Of a stretch of 64,000 nucleotides of DNA, positions 21,057 through 29,662 are shown in pieces. The stretch is from positions 248,001-312,000 of the forward strand of contig JAUIEV010000001.1 of NCBI GenBank assembly GCA_030429605.1, in the 5' to 3' direction. The notes beneath the pieces were generated by a model. It saw only the letters and a list, made by a program, of their open reading frames with translations. It searched no databases and was not told where the DNA came from. The translations under genes and the position numbers were made by a program. Every line of letters starts with the position of its first letter. The first letter of the stretch is position 1. The DNA comes from Chlamydiia bacterium (GTDB lineage: Bacteria; Chlamydiota; Chlamydiia; Chlamydiales; Simkaniaceae).

Positions 21057-21326
21057 CTAGAGTATTGAAAAGCCTTCAAATGAGCTCGTCTCAGCTTGCT
21101 TGTGTAGTGAATAAGATGTAATCTCCCCAGTAGAAAGTTCATGACGAACACGCTCAATAAGTGTATGGGCATCCGCTTCATTTCCGCTAATGTGAATCTC
21201 TACATCACCGGTAGGAAGGTTTTTTACTGTTCCTGATAATTTCATTGCATCAGCAACCTGTTTGGTTGTTTGTCTAAAAAAAACGCCCTGAACCTCTCCA
21301 GAGACAAGAATTTTGAGGTGTTGCAT
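21057..21326 (-). CDS. acyP: Acylphosphatase
   Basis: This small cytoplasmic enzyme (89 residues) hydrolyses carboxyl-phosphate bonds such as acetyl-phosphate. The family signature is GEVQGVFFRQTTKQVADA, with the catalytic Arg of the VFFR loop. A normal second motif follows with Gly and the Asn of SGTVKNLPTGDVEI. Length is typical. It is antisense between two MOMP-like genes, three bases from the end of the second, and its start abuts the leader of the third. Confidence 0.95.
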   Translation of the reverse strand: MQHLKILVSGEVQGVFFRQTTKQVADAMKLSGTVKNLPTGDVEIHISGNEADAHTLIERVRHELSTGEITSYSLHKQAETSSFEGFSIL

Positions 21327-21377
21327 TATTTATGTAACCTTTGTTATACAAATTTTCTTGCTAACTATGAGGTGAAA

Positions 21378-22472
21378 ATGAAAAAGCTACAACTGTTATT
21401 CTCACTCCTTGCGCTTCCGCTTTTCAGTGACGGTCCATCCAATACTGATCTACAACGTGAGATTGATCAACTTAAACTTTCTGTCGAAAGGCTCTCTTCA
21501 GGATCACAGGTGCCTACTGAGATGGAAGCAGGCCACAATGATTCCTGTGGATTCATGGTTTCTGCAGACCTTCTCTATTGGCAAACACAATCTGATCTCT
21601 TAACGTACCCAACTGCATTTTCACAAACAAGTCTATCGAGCCTACCACAGGACATTCGGTTGAGAGACACGAATATTGACTGGGCATGGGGATTTCGCGT
21701 CGGAGCTGGTTACCAGTTTGCATACGACAACTGGAGACTTGATGCTGAATATACCTATCTTCGACCAAGAGGAAATCAGTCAACGAGCTATGATACAGAA
21801 GCAAATGGTGGACTTCCTATTACAGCAACGTCTCCTGGAATATCTGCGAATTTTAGTACTGGAGCCGAGCTTTTTGGAAAAACTGCATCTGTTGCCTACC
21901 ACCTAGACTATGATTACGTCTCACTTCTTTTGTCTAAAAACTACTGTGTATCACGAAGCGTAGACGTTTCTATGCAATGGGGACTTGCGGCAAACTGGTT
22001 TGATCAGTCTGTTGTTGCTCAGTACACAGGTGGAACGGAAGAAAACTACCTTAATACACAAGTGCTCACAACTAAAAACTTCTCAGACTCGTGGGGGATT
22101 GGTCCTCGCGCAGGTCTTGGAGCGTTATGGCACTTAGGAGCCGGGTTTGGTCTTTTTGGAGACTTTGCCGGTGAAATAATGGTTGGAAAAGTGCGTGGCA
22201 CAAGTATCCAAGAGGTTGATGGTTCAAGTGAAAACTATGTGAAGTATCATTTCGATGGGTACCGCTACAGACCACAGCTTTTTATGCAATTAGGGCTTTC
22301 GTATGATGCATTTTTCAATGGAGCATCGCAACATTTCGGGTTGCGTGCCGGTTGGGAAACACAAGTCTGGTTTAATGAAGGAACAAACATTGTAACGTAT
22401 CCACAGATAGTACAAGATTTCGGAAATCTTCAGTTTAGTGGATTTACATTGAAAGCATTCTTCAAGTTCTAA
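21378..22472 (+). CDS. MOMP-like porin 3
   Basis: This is a 364-residue porin of the same family as the two preceding genes. Its signal peptide is MKKLQLLFSLLALPLFSDG. It has a short coiled coil (LQREIDQLKLSVERL) and a Cys-containing barrel start DSCGFMVSADLLYWQTQ. WGFRVGAGYQFAYDNW, SWGIGPRAGLG and the end KAFFKF also match. The open frame extends upstream to 21270, but GAGGTGAA seven bases before the ATG at 21378 and the signal peptide fix the start. The stop overlaps the converging dus gene by four bases. Confidence 0.9.
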   Translation: MKKLQLLFSLLALPLFSDGPSNTDLQREIDQLKLSVERLSSGSQVPTEMEAGHNDSCGFMVSADLLYWQTQSDLLTYPTAFSQTSLSSLPQDIRLRDTNIDWAWGFRVGAGYQFAYDNWRLDAEYTYLRPRGNQSTSYDTEANGGLPITATSPGISANFSTGAELFGKTASVAYHLDYDYVSLLLSKNYCVSRSVDVSMQWGLAANWFDQSVVAQYTGGTEENYLNTQVLTTKNFSDSWGIGPRAGLGALWHLGAGFGLFGDFAGEIMVGKVRGTSIQEVDGSSENYVKYHFDGYRYRPQLFMQLGLSYDAFFNGASQHFGLRAGWETQVWFNEGTNIVTYPQIVQDFGNLQFSGFTLKAFFKF

Positions 22473-23482
22473 GCATGCTGCGTACTTTCAATTGTGAAAG
22501 ACGTTGATGACCAATCATATGATTGGATCACTTCGAGGGCCGAGTCAAGTGACTTGGCCTTATTTATTCCCTCTCGAATCGCTTTTGTGCCTTTTCCTTT
22601 TTTAAGGTACCAGCACCCAACTCGTCTTAAGTCGAGTAAAGCTTTTTTATCATTTCCGTATGCGATGCAATACGCAAGGTGATCCATAAGAAGCTGCTTG
22701 TACGCATCTCCTGTAAATGAGAGCGCAGGCAGTCCTTGGTCATACCTACGGATGTCTTCAGCTATCCATGGTTGTCCCATAGTGCCTCGAGCTGCAAGGA
22801 TTCCATCACATCCTGTTTCCTCAAAAAATCGAATGCCGGAGTGTCCGCAAAACACATCACCATTTCCAATAACTTTAATGTCTTTTGCAACCGCTTTACT
22901 CTCTTTGATATATGAGCGTTCAGCAAGGCCTTTATACCCTTGTACTCTTGTTCTTCCATGGATAGTAATCGCTTTTGCTCCTGCAAGCTCAGCAATTTGT
23001 GTTATTTGAGGTGCGTTAATGGAGTGCTCATCCCAGCCACACCGTACCTTCACTGTAACAGGAATGGACACGGCACTTGCCATTTCATGCAGTATATCAC
23101 CAATGAGCCATGGTGTTTTTAGCATGGCAGAACCACTTCCATCTTTCGTCACTTTGTCAACAGGGCAACCGCAGTTCAAATCGAGGGTATCAAATCCAAG
23201 GTCTTCAACAATTCGGGCGCACTCTTTGGCAAACTGGAGTTTACTTCCGCAGAGCTGTGCACCGATAGGACGCATAGATTCGTCGTAATCAAGCAATCGA
23301 AAGCTGCTGTAGTCAGAGCGAACAAGTGCATCCATCTTAACCATTTCACAGAACATGAGACCCGGCGTATAGCGAGCAGACATCTTTCGAAAAGGGAAGT
23401 CAGAGCATCCGGCAAGGGGAGCATAAAAGATGTTTGAGGGAAGTGTTAAAGAGCCAAGTTGAAGCGGGCGGATATATTTCAT
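22469..23482 (-). CDS. dus: tRNA-dihydrouridine synthase
   Basis: This FMN enzyme reduces uridines in the tRNA D-loop (337 residues). The TIM-barrel landmarks are NIFYAPLAGCSDFPFR at the N-terminus, and LDLNCGCPVDKVTKDGSGSA with the catalytic Cys. VTVKVRCGWDE, ITIHGRTRVQGYKG and VIGNGDVF follow. Sequence and length fit DusB-like proteins. The ATG overlaps the stop of the upstream yggT by four bases, so the two are coupled. The place beside the next membrane-protein genes matches chlamydial order around CT644 (from memory). Confidence 0.95.
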   Translation of the reverse strand: MKYIRPLQLGSLTLPSNIFYAPLAGCSDFPFRKMSARYTPGLMFCEMVKMDALVRSDYSSFRLLDYDESMRPIGAQLCGSKLQFAKECARIVEDLGFDTLDLNCGCPVDKVTKDGSGSAMLKTPWLIGDILHEMASAVSIPVTVKVRCGWDEHSINAPQITQIAELAGAKAITIHGRTRVQGYKGLAERSYIKESKAVAKDIKVIGNGDVFCGHSGIRFFEETGCDGILAARGTMGQPWIAEDIRRYDQGLPALSFTGDAYKQLLMDHLAYCIAYGNDKKALLDLRRVGCWYLKKGKGTKAIREGINKAKSLDSALEVIQSYDWSSTSFTIESTQHA

Positions 23483-23739
23483 AGAAGGAGTCTCATAAGT
23501 CCATATTCAAGAAAACGAAGGACAATGAATGCCACAATAACGCTCACATCAAGCACCCCTCCAATAGGTGGAATAACTCGACGGAAGAGGTTGAGGTATG
23601 GATCTGTATAAAAAGCGACAAATCGCATCAAAGGACTTCCTGCAAGCTGGGGAATCCACGAGCCGAGTACACGTATAAAAATAAGCACCGTATAGACGGT
23701 AAAGAAAACTTGAATCATGTTGATAAGCATGTTGAACAT
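23479..23739 (-). CDS. yggT: YggT-family membrane protein
   Basis: This small inner-membrane protein has about 86 residues and two hydrophobic segments (residues ~5-25 and ~63-83). Between them is the family hallmark SPLMRFVAFYTDPYLNLFRRVIPPIGG. Most YggT proteins have unknown roles, some linked to cell division or osmotic tolerance. A TTG at 23760 is in frame, but the ATG at 23739 gives the normal N-terminus. It is co-transcribed with dus. Confidence 0.88.
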   Translation of the reverse strand: MFNMLINMIQVFFTVYTVLIFIRVLGSWIPQLAGSPLMRFVAFYTDPYLNLFRRVIPPIGGVLDVSVIVAFIVLRFLEYGLMRLLL

Positions 23740-23844
23740 TTTAGCATAGAGTGTATTCAAAACACAATCTGTTGTCTTTAAACCCCTGATTTCGACCCAA
23801 ACTGCGCCTTCTGCGCTCTATATGAAGCAGGAGGTTTTTTTGTT

Positions 23845-25224
23845 GTGTCGGCAGCTTGTAATCCCTATACTGACGCATCAAAAATACAGTGGGGCTCTAT
23901 GAGATGCGTAGGTTTTCGTCTAGATTCTGGGCAGTGCCGTGTCGCAATTCTTTCAAAATCCAAAGCAGGCTTTCGTATTCATGAGCTGAGAAGCTTCCCG
24001 ACAATCAAGGATTTTTTACAAAAAAACTACCGTTTTCGTCATGTTTGCGCTCTTGAGGAAAAAGATGTGCTCATTAAACGGATTCACGTGCCAAGTACAC
24101 GCTTTAGAATCTTAAAGAAAATACTTCCTTTTCAAATTGACACTCAGTTTGCGTTACCTCAAAAAGATTTTTTGTTTCATCCATTTACCTGTTTCACAAA
24201 TACATTATTTGTCGCAGCTGCCGCAAAAAAATCAGTCGATGCCATCATTCGAGCGTTTAATCCAGAGGTGATCACAACCGAACAATCTGCTTTGCTTCAT
24301 TTTGCAAAAACGTTCGCAGAAGAATACCACTCGCTCTGCCTTGTTTTTGTAAAAAAAGAAGAGGTGCTCTGCCTTACTTTGGAAAAGGGGAATTATACGA
24401 AGTCTCTTACGTTCAAGATGCGGAATGTATCTGAAAGTATCGATTCAATTCTTTCCCTTATGCCGGCAAATAGAAAATTACCACTGTTATTTTTGGGGAA
24501 CGAAAGAGTTCGCCTTTCCTTGAAAGAAGAGTTTTCTAGACGCCTTGAAAATGCTCCACTCGTTTCTCTTTCACTTACAGATGCGCAAATTGAATATGCT
24601 CTTGAAATAGGTATGGCGCTCGAAGGTATTGAAACGGCTTCTATGAGTATCCAATTTAGAAAAGGAAAGAAAGTCCATACGCTTCTCAAATCGTGGTACA
24701 GAAGAAGTGTTGCAGCAGCAGTTCTGTCACTTGTTGTGCTTAGCCTCAGTCTTCATAGTACATTTTCTCGACTGTATGAAAAAAATGCAGCAAGACTGCA
24801 TGACGTTGTGAATGAATTGACTGAGACATATACAGATTTGTATACACTTGGAGAGCACCACACAAATATACACACGCAAATTGCTGCAATGGAAAAAACG
24901 CACGCACGCATACCAACAACAAAGCGTTTTATGAATAATGGACCAAACTTCTCAAAAATATACAGTGAAGTTTCGTCACTTTTAGAACGCCACACACTGA
25001 GACTCGATTCATTTACCTATCATTTGGACTCGTACCCTACAGTAAAGAATTCAAAAAGTCGGTACTCGGGAGAAGTGAGATTGAGTATCAAAGGGGATGA
25101 TCCTGTGACAATTAAAGAGTTTTGTGAGGATCTTTCGCAGCAGCCTCATTTTTTAGAAGGAAAGAATATAACTGTTAAAAGGGAATCACATGGATTTACA
25201 ATCACTGGCTCCTTCTCTGAGTAG
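23845..25224 (+). CDS. GspL/PilM-PilN-like inner-membrane protein
   Basis: The ~300-residue cytoplasmic part reads like a PilM/GspL actin-like domain: CVGFRLDSGQCRVAILS, then KDVLIKRIHVPSTRF and TLFVAAAAKKSVDAII. One membrane span follows (VAAAVLSLVVLSLSLHS, residue ~295). A ~145-residue periplasmic tail has a coiled coil and a ferredoxin-like end, as in PilN or the GspL C-terminus. The start is a GTG preceded by AGGAGGT. The next gene overlaps it by 35 bases. A type II secretion platform role is inferred from fold pattern and gene pairing; family membership needs profile searches. Confidence 0.7.
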   Translation: MSAACNPYTDASKIQWGSMRCVGFRLDSGQCRVAILSKSKAGFRIHELRSFPTIKDFLQKNYRFRHVCALEEKDVLIKRIHVPSTRFRILKKILPFQIDTQFALPQKDFLFHPFTCFTNTLFVAAAAKKSVDAIIRAFNPEVITTEQSALLHFAKTFAEEYHSLCLVFVKKEEVLCLTLEKGNYTKSLTFKMRNVSESIDSILSLMPANRKLPLLFLGNERVRLSLKEEFSRRLENAPLVSLSLTDAQIEYALEIGMALEGIETASMSIQFRKGKKVHTLLKSWYRRSVAAAVLSLVVLSLSLHSTFSRLYEKNAARLHDVVNELTETYTDLYTLGEHHTNIHTQIAAMEKTHARIPTTKRFMNNGPNFSKIYSEVSSLLERHTLRLDSFTYHLDSYPTVKNSKSRYSGEVRLSIKGDDPVTIKEFCEDLSQQPHFLEGKNITVKRESHGFTITGSFSE

Positions 25225-25831
25225 AGTGCTCCAAAAAGGGATCCTTTTCTTCAAGACAAGAATTGGAAAAGCGATTTTATGCTTGTTTTTAGGAAGTATT
25301 CCTCTCTGTGGGGTAGTTGCCTATTGGGTTTCCTGTTTTACAGCATTAAAAAGCGCAGAAGAGCGTCTATCTCTGCTCGTCTTGAGCGCACCAAAAAAGC
25401 AACAAGAAAAAATGGAATGGGAAGCGTATCGGATGAAGTATGCTGATGCAAACCCTTACTATTTTGAACAAAAAATTGAGGCACAGAGTCTGCTTCAAAA
25501 TGAAAAACAAAAACTGACTGCATTACTTGATACCGCAATGTTTTCGAGTCATCCAGAGCTCCATAAGCGGTATCGGTACTTAACAAGCGATGAAAATCGG
25601 TTTGCCTTTAGTGAGGAGGTGCTCTATTCATCTAAAAAGTGGAAAGAAACACTGCTTCGGCAATTACGACCGGTGGAAATCGATGAGCATGATTTTTCAT
25701 ATGTGCTCAATGCACTTGAAGGGGATGTCAAAAATCGTCCTCAGTGCACGATTACAGATGCAACACTCCATCACGATGAGGGAGGAATGACGCTCCACAT
25801 TGAATGCCTGAAACGGGAGAATTTACAATGA
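25190..25831 (+). CDS. GspM/PilO-like bitopic membrane protein
   Basis: This 213-residue protein has one N-terminal membrane span (AILCLFLGSIPLCGVVAYWV, residues ~29-48). It is followed by a coiled-coil stretch and a periplasmic domain. The topology and its place directly after a GspL-like gene match GspM/PilO. The sequence itself has no diagnostic motif. It overlaps the upstream gene by 35 bases, and the downstream lipoprotein gene starts within its stop (ATGA). These overlaps indicate one operon. Confidence 0.65.
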   Translation: MDLQSLAPSLSRVLQKGILFFKTRIGKAILCLFLGSIPLCGVVAYWVSCFTALKSAEERLSLLVLSAPKKQQEKMEWEAYRMKYADANPYYFEQKIEAQSLLQNEKQKLTALLDTAMFSSHPELHKRYRYLTSDENRFAFSEEVLYSSKKWKETLLRQLRPVEIDEHDFSYVLNALEGDVKNRPQCTITDATLHHDEGGMTLHIECLKRENLQ

Positions 25832-27084
25832 AACCAACGCATTTTTTTATCACTTTAGGCAGCCTCTTTGTCATAGGCTGTACACCTCGCTTTCAAGAGC
25901 AACACCTTTCAAGTATTCAAATCTATGATCGAAATGGTTTTCAAGAGACAATTAGCTCAAAGGAGCGATTGGAGCAATATGAATCTGCAGACTTTACTGA
26001 GCCTCAAGTCTATGAACGAATTGTACGAACATACCAGCGGAGTGACACTGGGACTTCAAAAACAATCGTCACCTCATACCATGAGAATGGCCTTTTAAAG
26101 CAGTATCTTGAAGGGGAGAATGGGCGAGCTCGAGGGCTCTTCCGAGAATTTTATGCAGATGGAACAAAAAAAATTGAAGTTCTTGTCATTGAAGGGATTG
26201 CCGATTTTACTCCGGAAGCGATGCAGAAATGGGTTTTTGACGGCATTTCGAATGCGTGGGACGAACATGGGCAGCTTCGAGCTGAAATACCATACCATAA
26301 GGGAAAACTCCATGGTGAGGCATTTTACTACCATGAGAATGGGGAAGTAAAAAAAATAGTTCCCTACCTTCAAGATAAAATTCATGGCATTGTACGGGAG
26401 TATAATACACATGGTCTACTTGTTGGAGAAATTGCATATGAACTTGGAGACAAGCATGGTGTTGTCCGCTATTTGGGTACAGATGAAATCCCCGCATACA
26501 CTGAATTGTATCAGAAGGGAAAGCTTGTTACAGGCGAGTATACCTCACCCGAGGGAGAGGTGGTGAGCCGAGTCGTAGATGGGAAAGGGACACAAACTTT
26601 TTATACAAATGGGCATCTTGACAAGGTAGTGACTATACAAAATGGTGCATGTGAAGGGGAGATGCAGCTGTTTGATGATTCTGGTGCGCTTTCTTCTAAA
26701 TATAATCTATGTAATGGAGAAAAGCACGGAGAGGAAATAGTCTACTATCCAAATGAAACTCCAAAGCTCCTTCTCACATGGCATCGTGGTGAAATTTTAG
26801 GAAAGGTGAAGACATGGTACCAAAGCGGCGGGCTTCAAAGTGAAGTTGAAATGCATGATAATGCAAAGCATGGAATCTGTGTCACCTGGTACGAAGATGG
26901 GAGTCTCTTGCATGTTGAGGAGTACGAGCATGGAGTCCTTGTTGATGGGAAATATTTCAAAAAAGGGGAAGGAAGTCCTATTTCAAAGATAGAACATGGC
27001 AATGGCATTGCACACCTCTTTGATGGAGATGGTGTACTCTTAGAAAAAGTGATGTATAAAGATGGGATTCCAGAAAAAGAATGA
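25828..27084 (+). CDS. Lipoprotein with YwqK/MORN-like repeats
   Basis: This is a 418-residue envelope protein. The signal peptide ends in a lipobox, FVIGC, giving a lipidated Cys near residue 18. The mature part has at least ten ~22-residue repeats of the YxENGxLxxxxxYxxGxxHG type, as in HENGEVKKIVPYLQDKIHG. This pattern is seen in MORN-like and YwqK-family proteins. Annotation pipelines often call such proteins antitoxins; I see no toxin partner. The ATG at 25828 follows GGGAGA and overlaps the previous stop by four bases. The 3' end overlaps ygfA by 23 bases. Confidence 0.85.
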   Translation: MKPTHFFITLGSLFVIGCTPRFQEQHLSSIQIYDRNGFQETISSKERLEQYESADFTEPQVYERIVRTYQRSDTGTSKTIVTSYHENGLLKQYLEGENGRARGLFREFYADGTKKIEVLVIEGIADFTPEAMQKWVFDGISNAWDEHGQLRAEIPYHKGKLHGEAFYYHENGEVKKIVPYLQDKIHGIVREYNTHGLLVGEIAYELGDKHGVVRYLGTDEIPAYTELYQKGKLVTGEYTSPEGEVVSRVVDGKGTQTFYTNGHLDKVVTIQNGACEGEMQLFDDSGALSSKYNLCNGEKHGEEIVYYPNETPKLLLTWHRGEILGKVKTWYQSGGLQSEVEMHDNAKHGICVTWYEDGSLLHVEEYEHGVLVDGKYFKKGEGSPISKIEHGNGIAHLFDGDGVLLEKVMYKDGIPEKE

Positions 27085-27589
27085 GTTGAGAAAGCATTTT
27101 TTAGCTCTTCGTAAAGCGCTTCCTCTTAAAAGACGATGTGAAGCTGAGCAGGGGCTTTTTGAACTGCTTACGCAAGAAGTGCGTGATGTAACATGGATTG
27201 CGTCGTTCATTTCATTTCGTGGTGAAATTGAAATGAGTCACATAAACTCTTGGATTTTGCATCAGAAAAAGTTGGTGTTACCTCGCATTGATATAAAGCC
27301 TTTGTTTGCATGTGTCGAAAGAGAAACAGATATAGAACGTCATCATCTTGGGTTTTTCCAGCCTCAAAAAAAATGTAAACAACCCAAAACACTCGATTGT
27401 ATTCTTGTTCCAGGGCTCGCATTTGATGAACATAACTACCGAATAGGGTACGGGAGGGGTGACTATGATGCATTGCTAAAAGAATGGCCGGATGCATATA
27501 CAATCGGCATTGGCTTTCGGGAGCAAAAAACGTGCAGTCTTCCAATTGAAGCACACGACATTCCGCTCGATACAGTCTACCTTTTTTAA
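27062..27589 (+). CDS. ygfA: 5-formyltetrahydrofolate cyclo-ligase
   Basis: This enzyme converts 5-formyl-THF to 5,10-methenyl-THF with ATP, in one-carbon metabolism (175 residues). The hallmark region is LDCILVPGLAFDEHNYRIGYG followed by RGDYD, and IPLDTVYLF is close to the C-terminus. The N-terminus KKNELRKHFLALRKAL is also typical. It is the last gene of the GspL-like operon. The order matches CT646-CT649 of C. trachomatis as I recall it. Confidence 0.94.
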   Translation: MGFQKKNELRKHFLALRKALPLKRRCEAEQGLFELLTQEVRDVTWIASFISFRGEIEMSHINSWILHQKKLVLPRIDIKPLFACVERETDIERHHLGFFQPQKKCKQPKTLDCILVPGLAFDEHNYRIGYGRGDYDALLKEWPDAYTIGIGFREQKTCSLPIEAHDIPLDTVYLF

Positions 27590-27616
27590 CAGATGGAAGA
27601 GATACAAGAAAGAAAA

Positions 27617-28018
27617 CTAGTAGTTCTCGATGACTTCGAACTTCCCTTGTGGAGGCTGTCCGAGTTTTTTCTCACCTTTTTCATGTTTTTGTGGTTTGCA
27701 GAATTTTTTTCCCACAGAGCTATTTGCCGAAACAAGTCCACCTGATGGAATGTTGTTCGCCACGCCGAAAAGGTCTCCATCATGTTTACAGTTGAAAACA
27801 ACTGTATATGGTGTTTGAGAGACGGCATAGTTTGATCCGTAGCCGTCATACCACTTAATCGTTGCTTGAGGGAACACATCTGTCGTACCCATTGTTCTTC
27901 CCGTTGCAGAAATTATCGTTACTTCAAGAGGAAAAGGAGAATCGTTGTAAATACTGACCTGTGTTGCAAAAAAGGCAGCTGGAAGCAGTACGCATCCTGC
28001 AAGTGTTGCTCGTCTCAT
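27617..28018 (-). CDS. Small exported hypothetical protein
   Basis: This is a 133-residue protein with an N-terminal hydrophobic stretch after two Arg (ATLAGCVLLPAAFFA), probably a signal peptide. Next come strand-like segments: VSIYNDSPFPLEVTIISATG, ATIKWYDGYG and YTVVFNC. The C-terminal 30 residues are Lys/Glu rich. A pair of Cys (in VFNCKHDG and KKFCKPQK) could form a disulfide. I recall similar exported proteins in chlamydiae but cannot name one. The ATG at 28018 overlaps the upstream oppA-like stop by four bases (ATGA), so it belongs to that operon. Function unknown. Confidence 0.7.
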   Translation of the reverse strand: MRRATLAGCVLLPAAFFATQVSIYNDSPFPLEVTIISATGRTMGTTDVFPQATIKWYDGYGSNYAVSQTPYTVVFNCKHDGDLFGVANNIPSGGLVSANSSVGKKFCKPQKHEKGEKKLGQPPQGKFEVIENY

Positions 28019-29610
28019 TGCGCTTTCTCCACTCGTGTCCATTTAAAGTCGATTGTGCCAAGTGGTGTCACAACAACATCGTGAACGTTTGGCTTGTGTT
28101 TATAGAGTAAAGAGTAATGCGTAATAGGAATAATAGGTGCATTTTCTATAAGCAGTTTTTCAGACATTCGCAGCATCTCTTTTACGACAAGAGGGTCTTC
28201 TGCTTGCAACACTTCATCGAGAAGCGCTGCATACTCATCGAGTTCCCAGCCCGTTCTATTCGCTTCTTGATGTGTTGAAGAGAAAATTTCAAGAAAATTA
28301 AGTGGTGAATCAACATCAGCAATCCAAGAACCTAAAGCGAGATCGTACTTCCCATGAGCCATCGAATCAAGTAGTATCTTGAGGTCGAGCGCCTGGAGTT
28401 CTACGTCGATACCAAGCTCTTTACGCCATTGCTCTTGCAAGGCTTCAGCAAACTGTTTATTCGTATCAATATTTGCGTAGGATAATGTGAGTTTTCCAAC
28501 CTGCTTACAACCGGCTTCTTCACATCCTTCAGCAAAGAGCTTGTGTACCTCTCCATTCAATGCAACGCTTTCAGCATTTTCATGAAGTTGCATGCAGGCA
28601 GGGACAAATCCAAATGCAGGGTCATGGAGTCCATGCATCACATGCTCTGCAATCGTACGAGTGTCAGTTGCAAGGGTTAGTGCTTGGCGCACTTTTTTGC
28701 TTTGAAGAAGTGGGTGCTTCGTATTGATTCGGATCATTTTTGTGCCAAGAAAAGGTGCTTTTTGAACGCCATCACGCGCCTGTTCATTCTCCACGCGCTC
28801 TGTGGAAAGAGAAGAGAGTGGAGATCCAACCCAATCAAGCTCTCCTGCTTCAAACATTGTGTACTCTGTTTCTGAAGACACCATAACCATTTCTAAAGCG
28901 TCTAGTTGAACAACTGAAGCATCCCAGTACACCGGGTTTTTTTCACCGATGATTGAGTAGTGGTGCTTCCATTCTTTTGGAATAAATGGTCCAGAGGCAA
29001 TAAAAGAGTCAGCTTCACGTGCCCAATTGCTATTTGATTTGTCTGCATGCATCGGAACAGGGAAGAACACAGGGTGTGCAGTTAAAGAGGCAAAGTTGTG
29101 TACGGGTCGTTGAAGTGTTATCTCAAGGGTTGTGTCATCAATGGCTTGAATTCCGAGCATGCTGCTTGGAAGTGTGCCATTCTTCACGAGCTCGGCGTTC
29201 TTAATATGAAACAAATGGTATGCAGCTTGAGAGGGGAATGAGGGGTGAAGGACCGTTTTCCACGCGTAGACAAAGTCATGTGCGGTAATGGTTGTTCCAT
29301 CGCTCCATTTTGCATCGCGAAGATAAAATGTATATGTCTTCCCATCCTCTGTAGTTGTGTGTGACTGAGCCAGTGCTGGTTGTATGTTCCCTTGTTTATC
29401 AACACGGTACAAGCCATCCATAAACGCTCGACATATGTTTATGTCTTGGATGGTTGTGACCTTTCTTGGATCGAGAGAAGAGGGTTCCTGCTGAATATTA
29501 CAACGAAAGACTTGTGGTGTTTTTTGTTGGGCCGTATGCTTCATGTCGCTTTTTGAACAGCCGGTAAGTGCAAAAAAGGAAAGAACTATTGCGCTAAGAG
29601 CTTTTTTCAT
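28015..29610 (-). CDS. oppA: Oligopeptide ABC transporter substrate-binding lipoprotein
   Basis: This is a periplasm-facing solute-binding protein of family 5 (531 residues). The signal peptide ends in the lipobox LTGC (Cys ~18). Typical SBP-5 segments are EPSSLDPRKVTTIQDINI, LAQSHTTTEDGKTYTFYL, RDAKWSDGTTITAHDFVYAW and VRQALTLATDTRTIAEHV. The open frame continues upstream to 29754, but the ATG at 29610 gives the lipoprotein signal. No permease or ATPase genes are adjacent, so partners are elsewhere. Chlamydiae usually carry several OppA paralogues. Confidence 0.92.
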   Translation of the reverse strand: MKKALSAIVLSFFALTGCSKSDMKHTAQQKTPQVFRCNIQQEPSSLDPRKVTTIQDINICRAFMDGLYRVDKQGNIQPALAQSHTTTEDGKTYTFYLRDAKWSDGTTITAHDFVYAWKTVLHPSFPSQAAYHLFHIKNAELVKNGTLPSSMLGIQAIDDTTLEITLQRPVHNFASLTAHPVFFPVPMHADKSNSNWAREADSFIASGPFIPKEWKHHYSIIGEKNPVYWDASVVQLDALEMVMVSSETEYTMFEAGELDWVGSPLSSLSTERVENEQARDGVQKAPFLGTKMIRINTKHPLLQSKKVRQALTLATDTRTIAEHVMHGLHDPAFGFVPACMQLHENAESVALNGEVHKLFAEGCEEAGCKQVGKLTLSYANIDTNKQFAEALQEQWRKELGIDVELQALDLKILLDSMAHGKYDLALGSWIADVDSPLNFLEIFSSTHQEANRTGWELDEYAALLDEVLQAEDPLVVKEMLRMSEKLLIENAPIIPITHYSLLYKHKPNVHDVVVTPLGTIDFKWTRVEKAQ

Positions 29611-29662
29611 TGTAAACCCATATGTAATTTTTGATTCCAATTGAACACAAAAGAGTATTTTT

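Noticed and set aside
25828-27084. Toxin-antitoxin system from the YwqK-like repeats
   Set aside because: The protein is a lipoprotein in an envelope operon and no toxin-like partner is adjacent; the antitoxin label of this repeat family is weakly founded.
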